15,382 bases of DNA from the NCBI GenBank assembly GCA_030615865.1, contig JAUWYK010000046.1, forward strand, positions 1 to 15,382, given 5' to 3'. Source of the stretch: Dehalococcoidia bacterium (GTDB lineage Bacteria; Chloroflexota; Dehalococcoidia; Dehalococcoidales; JAUWYK01). Within the stretch, counting starts at the first letter, position 1; each line of letters starts with the position of its first letter. The notes below the pieces were generated by a model. It saw nothing but the letters and a program-made list of their open reading frames with translations, did not search any database and was not told where the DNA came from. This document shows positions 14,013 through 15,382 of this stretch, in pieces. The translations under genes were made by a program, and so were the position numbers.

Positions 14013-15082
14013 GGTATTAAGCTCTCTCCGCTTATAATGCGTATGATATCTTGGTAGGTGATTGCCAGAATTGCTGCCATTAGCATAGCGAAGCCGATAA
14101 GGTGTATTAGCCCTTCTCTCTCTGGTCGGATGCGCTTACCTCGGCGAACCCATTCCAGAAGGACAAATACGATTCTACCTCCGTCCAGGGCGGGGAGGGG
14201 GAAAAGATTAATTATACCCAGGTTTATGCTAAAAAAGGCGGCAAATTTCAGCAGTGGGCTAATTCCAGCCTTAGCTACCTCTCCGGTGATTTGAGCAATA
14301 CCCACTGGTCCTGTCAATTGAAGAGATGTTGCGCCAATAAACAAACCAATTATTGCATTCTTAAACAGGATGAAAGTTTCTATACATTCACTTACTCCCA
14401 TAGGTATTGCTTGCCAGAAGGGATAGTGCTGGCTGACAACGGTTGGATTTGACATACTGACCACAATACCAATGGCTCCCTGACCCTCTGGAGGCTTCCA
14501 CCTGGGTATTGCTTTAACCTCCTCTGTAGTTGCGTCACTGCGTTTGACAAGTATGTTAACCTCTTTACCCATGTTAAGCTGGATATAGCGGTGCAGGTCG
14601 CTAATATTATGCACCGGTTTATCATTTATGCTGAGGATTACATCCTCTGATTTGATGCCAGCCCTGGCTGCTGGCGAGTCCGGGGCTACTTCTTCTATTA
14701 TCACCCGCCCGCTTACCAGGTCGTGGGGAACCATAAAAGCAATGGAGAACAGAAGGAGAGGTAGCAGGAGATTCATTAGTGAGTCGGCACTGAGAACCAA
14801 TAGCCTGGTGCTAATGCTCTTACTGGCTAAGCTCTCTAGCACCTTGGGGTCTTCTTCACCAGCCATCTTGACAAATCCACCCAGGGGTATTGCATTTAGT
14901 GAGTATCGCGTTTTACCCCATCTTACTGATAGTAGTCGCGGGGGAAAGCCCAAGCCAAACTCATCCACCCTTACCCCGGAAGCTTTGGCAGTAATAAAAT
15001 GTCCAAGTTCGTGGGCAAGGATAAGCACTACCAGAACGGCAATAAAGGCTATTATCGTAACTAGCCAATCGATTATTTCCAT
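14009..15082 (-). CDS. rseP: Site-2 intramembrane zinc metalloprotease RseP
   Basis: A 357-aa M50-family protease of the cytoplasmic membrane that cuts membrane-bound anti-sigma factors and remnant signal peptides. TM1 (about 5-30) carries the zinc and catalytic HELGH (H24, E25, H28). NAIPLGGFVKM follows at 63-73. A single PDZ domain lies at about 124-195 (GRVIIEEVAPDSPAARAGI). The second active-site motif NLFPLPALDGG (292-302, D300) is in a late TM segment, and a final TM is at about 325-345. The single PDZ, rather than the two of E. coli RseP, is usual in shorter homologues. The Shine-Dalgarno GGAG lies inside dxr. Overlaps are 10 nt with dxr and 4 nt with ispG. The substrate is unknown here. 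Confidence 0.95.
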   Translation of the reverse strand: MEIIDWLVTIIAFIAVLVVLILAHELGHFITAKASGVRVDEFGLGFPPRLLSVRWGKTRYSLNAIPLGGFVKMAGEEDPKVLESLASKSISTRLLVLSADSLMNLLLPLLLFSIAFMVPHDLVSGRVIIEEVAPDSPAARAGIKSEDVILSINDKPVHNISDLHRYIQLNMGKEVNILVKRSDATTEEVKAIPRWKPPEGQGAIGIVVSMSNPTVVSQHYPFWQAIPMGVSECIETFILFKNAIIGLFIGATSLQLTGPVGIAQITGEVAKAGISPLLKFAAFFSINLGIINLFPLPALDGGRIVFVLLEWVRRGKRIRPEREGLIHLIGFAMLMAAILAITYQDIIRIISGESLIP

Positions 15083-15382
15083 GGATTATCTCCAGTGATA
15101 CGCTGTATCACCTTTTGCCTAGCCCAGGCATCAGCCGCCATAATTTCCTCCAGGGTTGGGTGGGCTATGGCTCGGTGGTGTTGCAATGCCCAGTCTACAA
15201 TATTGGCAATATCAACAAACTTGATGTGCTGTGACAGGAAAAGCTCAACGGCAACCTCATCAGCAGCGCAAAGCACCGCCGGGTAGGTTCCTCCCTTCTT
15301 TCCTGCTTCAATGGCTAACCTGAGACAGGGGAATGTATCAAGGTCAGGCTGCTCAAAGGTCAGGTTATTAATACTGCTCCAG
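15073..15382 (-). CDS. dxr: 1-deoxy-D-xylulose 5-phosphate reductoisomerase, C-terminal part
   Basis: The gene runs off the right edge; only the last 102 or so codons are present. The reading frame is continuous to the window end: FEQPDLDTFPCLRLAIEAG, then GGTYPAVLCAADEVAVELFL, then HPTLEEIMAADAWARQKV and TAA. This is the helical C-terminal domain of DXR, which makes MEP from DXP with NADPH. The family usually has AANEVAV where this has AADEVAV, a conservative change. An internal GTG at 15276 is not the start. It is first in the operon fragment dxr-rseP-ispG, overlapping rseP by 10 nt. DXR catalysis residues are outside the window. Confidence 0.93.
   Translation of the reverse strand, partial: WSSINNLTFEQPDLDTFPCLRLAIEAGKKGGTYPAVLCAADEVAVELFLSQHIKFVDIANIVDWALQHHRAIAHPTLEEIMAADAWARQKVIQRITGDNPWK

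Noticed and set aside
14628..15098. 156-codon plus-strand frame opposite rseP
   Set aside because: It is antisense to the protease active-site and PDZ coding region; low-complexity serine/arginine-rich translation typical of a shadow frame.

Overview
The window is a bacterial chromosome segment with moderate base composition, dominated by translation and isoprenoid housekeeping genes. The clusters thrS-(PspC/LiaF-like)-infC-rpmI-rplT-pheS-pheT and proS-ispG-rseP-dxr, a ThrRS without the N-terminal TGS domain, and frequent GTG, TTG and apparently rarer start codons fit Chloroflexota, most likely the class Dehalococcoidia. That placement is an inference from gene order and protein style, not from a database search.

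Layout. Positions 1-1350 hold a tRNA-Val(GAC) gene with a near-consensus promoter, and a convergent 12-TM MFS exporter with its own promoter and almost no 5' leader. Positions 1350-1771 are non-coding and hold a short dispersed repeat, a doubtful small ORF, a consensus-like promoter and a T-box-like leader. Positions 1772-9934 form a rightward translation block: thrS, two envelope-stress-type membrane genes, infC with its own promoter, rpmI, rplT, a 161-bp repeat with terminal inverted repeats, pheS and pheT. Positions 9972-10866 are a stand-alone arsM-like arsenite methyltransferase gene with its own promoter; its 3' end overlaps that of proS tail to tail. Positions 10853-15382 run leftward: dxr (partial), rseP, ispG, a gene remnant beside a third repeat copy, then proS. 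The dxr-rseP-ispG genes overlap by 10 and 4 nt, which indicates translational coupling.

How it works together. Four proteins (ThrRS, PheRS alpha and beta, ProRS) charge tRNAs; IF3, L35 and L20 serve initiation and ribosome assembly. DXR and IspG are the second and sixth enzymes from DXS in the MEP isoprenoid pathway, with the site-2 protease RseP lodged between them. The PspC and LiaF-like proteins are membrane-stress candidates, and ArsM and the MFS pump are detoxification-type genes.

The least ordinary features are (i) three related hairpin-rich repeats, one with good 18-bp terminal inverted repeats, one an apparent internal-deletion form, and one abutting the ispG stop codon on one side and a 5'-less gene remnant on the other; (ii) thrS and infC, where no ATG, GTG or TTG start fits and ATA or ATT starts are implied; and (iii) a T-box-like attenuator before thrS. 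I found no CRISPR array, intact IS or phage, and no convincing new defence or biosynthetic system.
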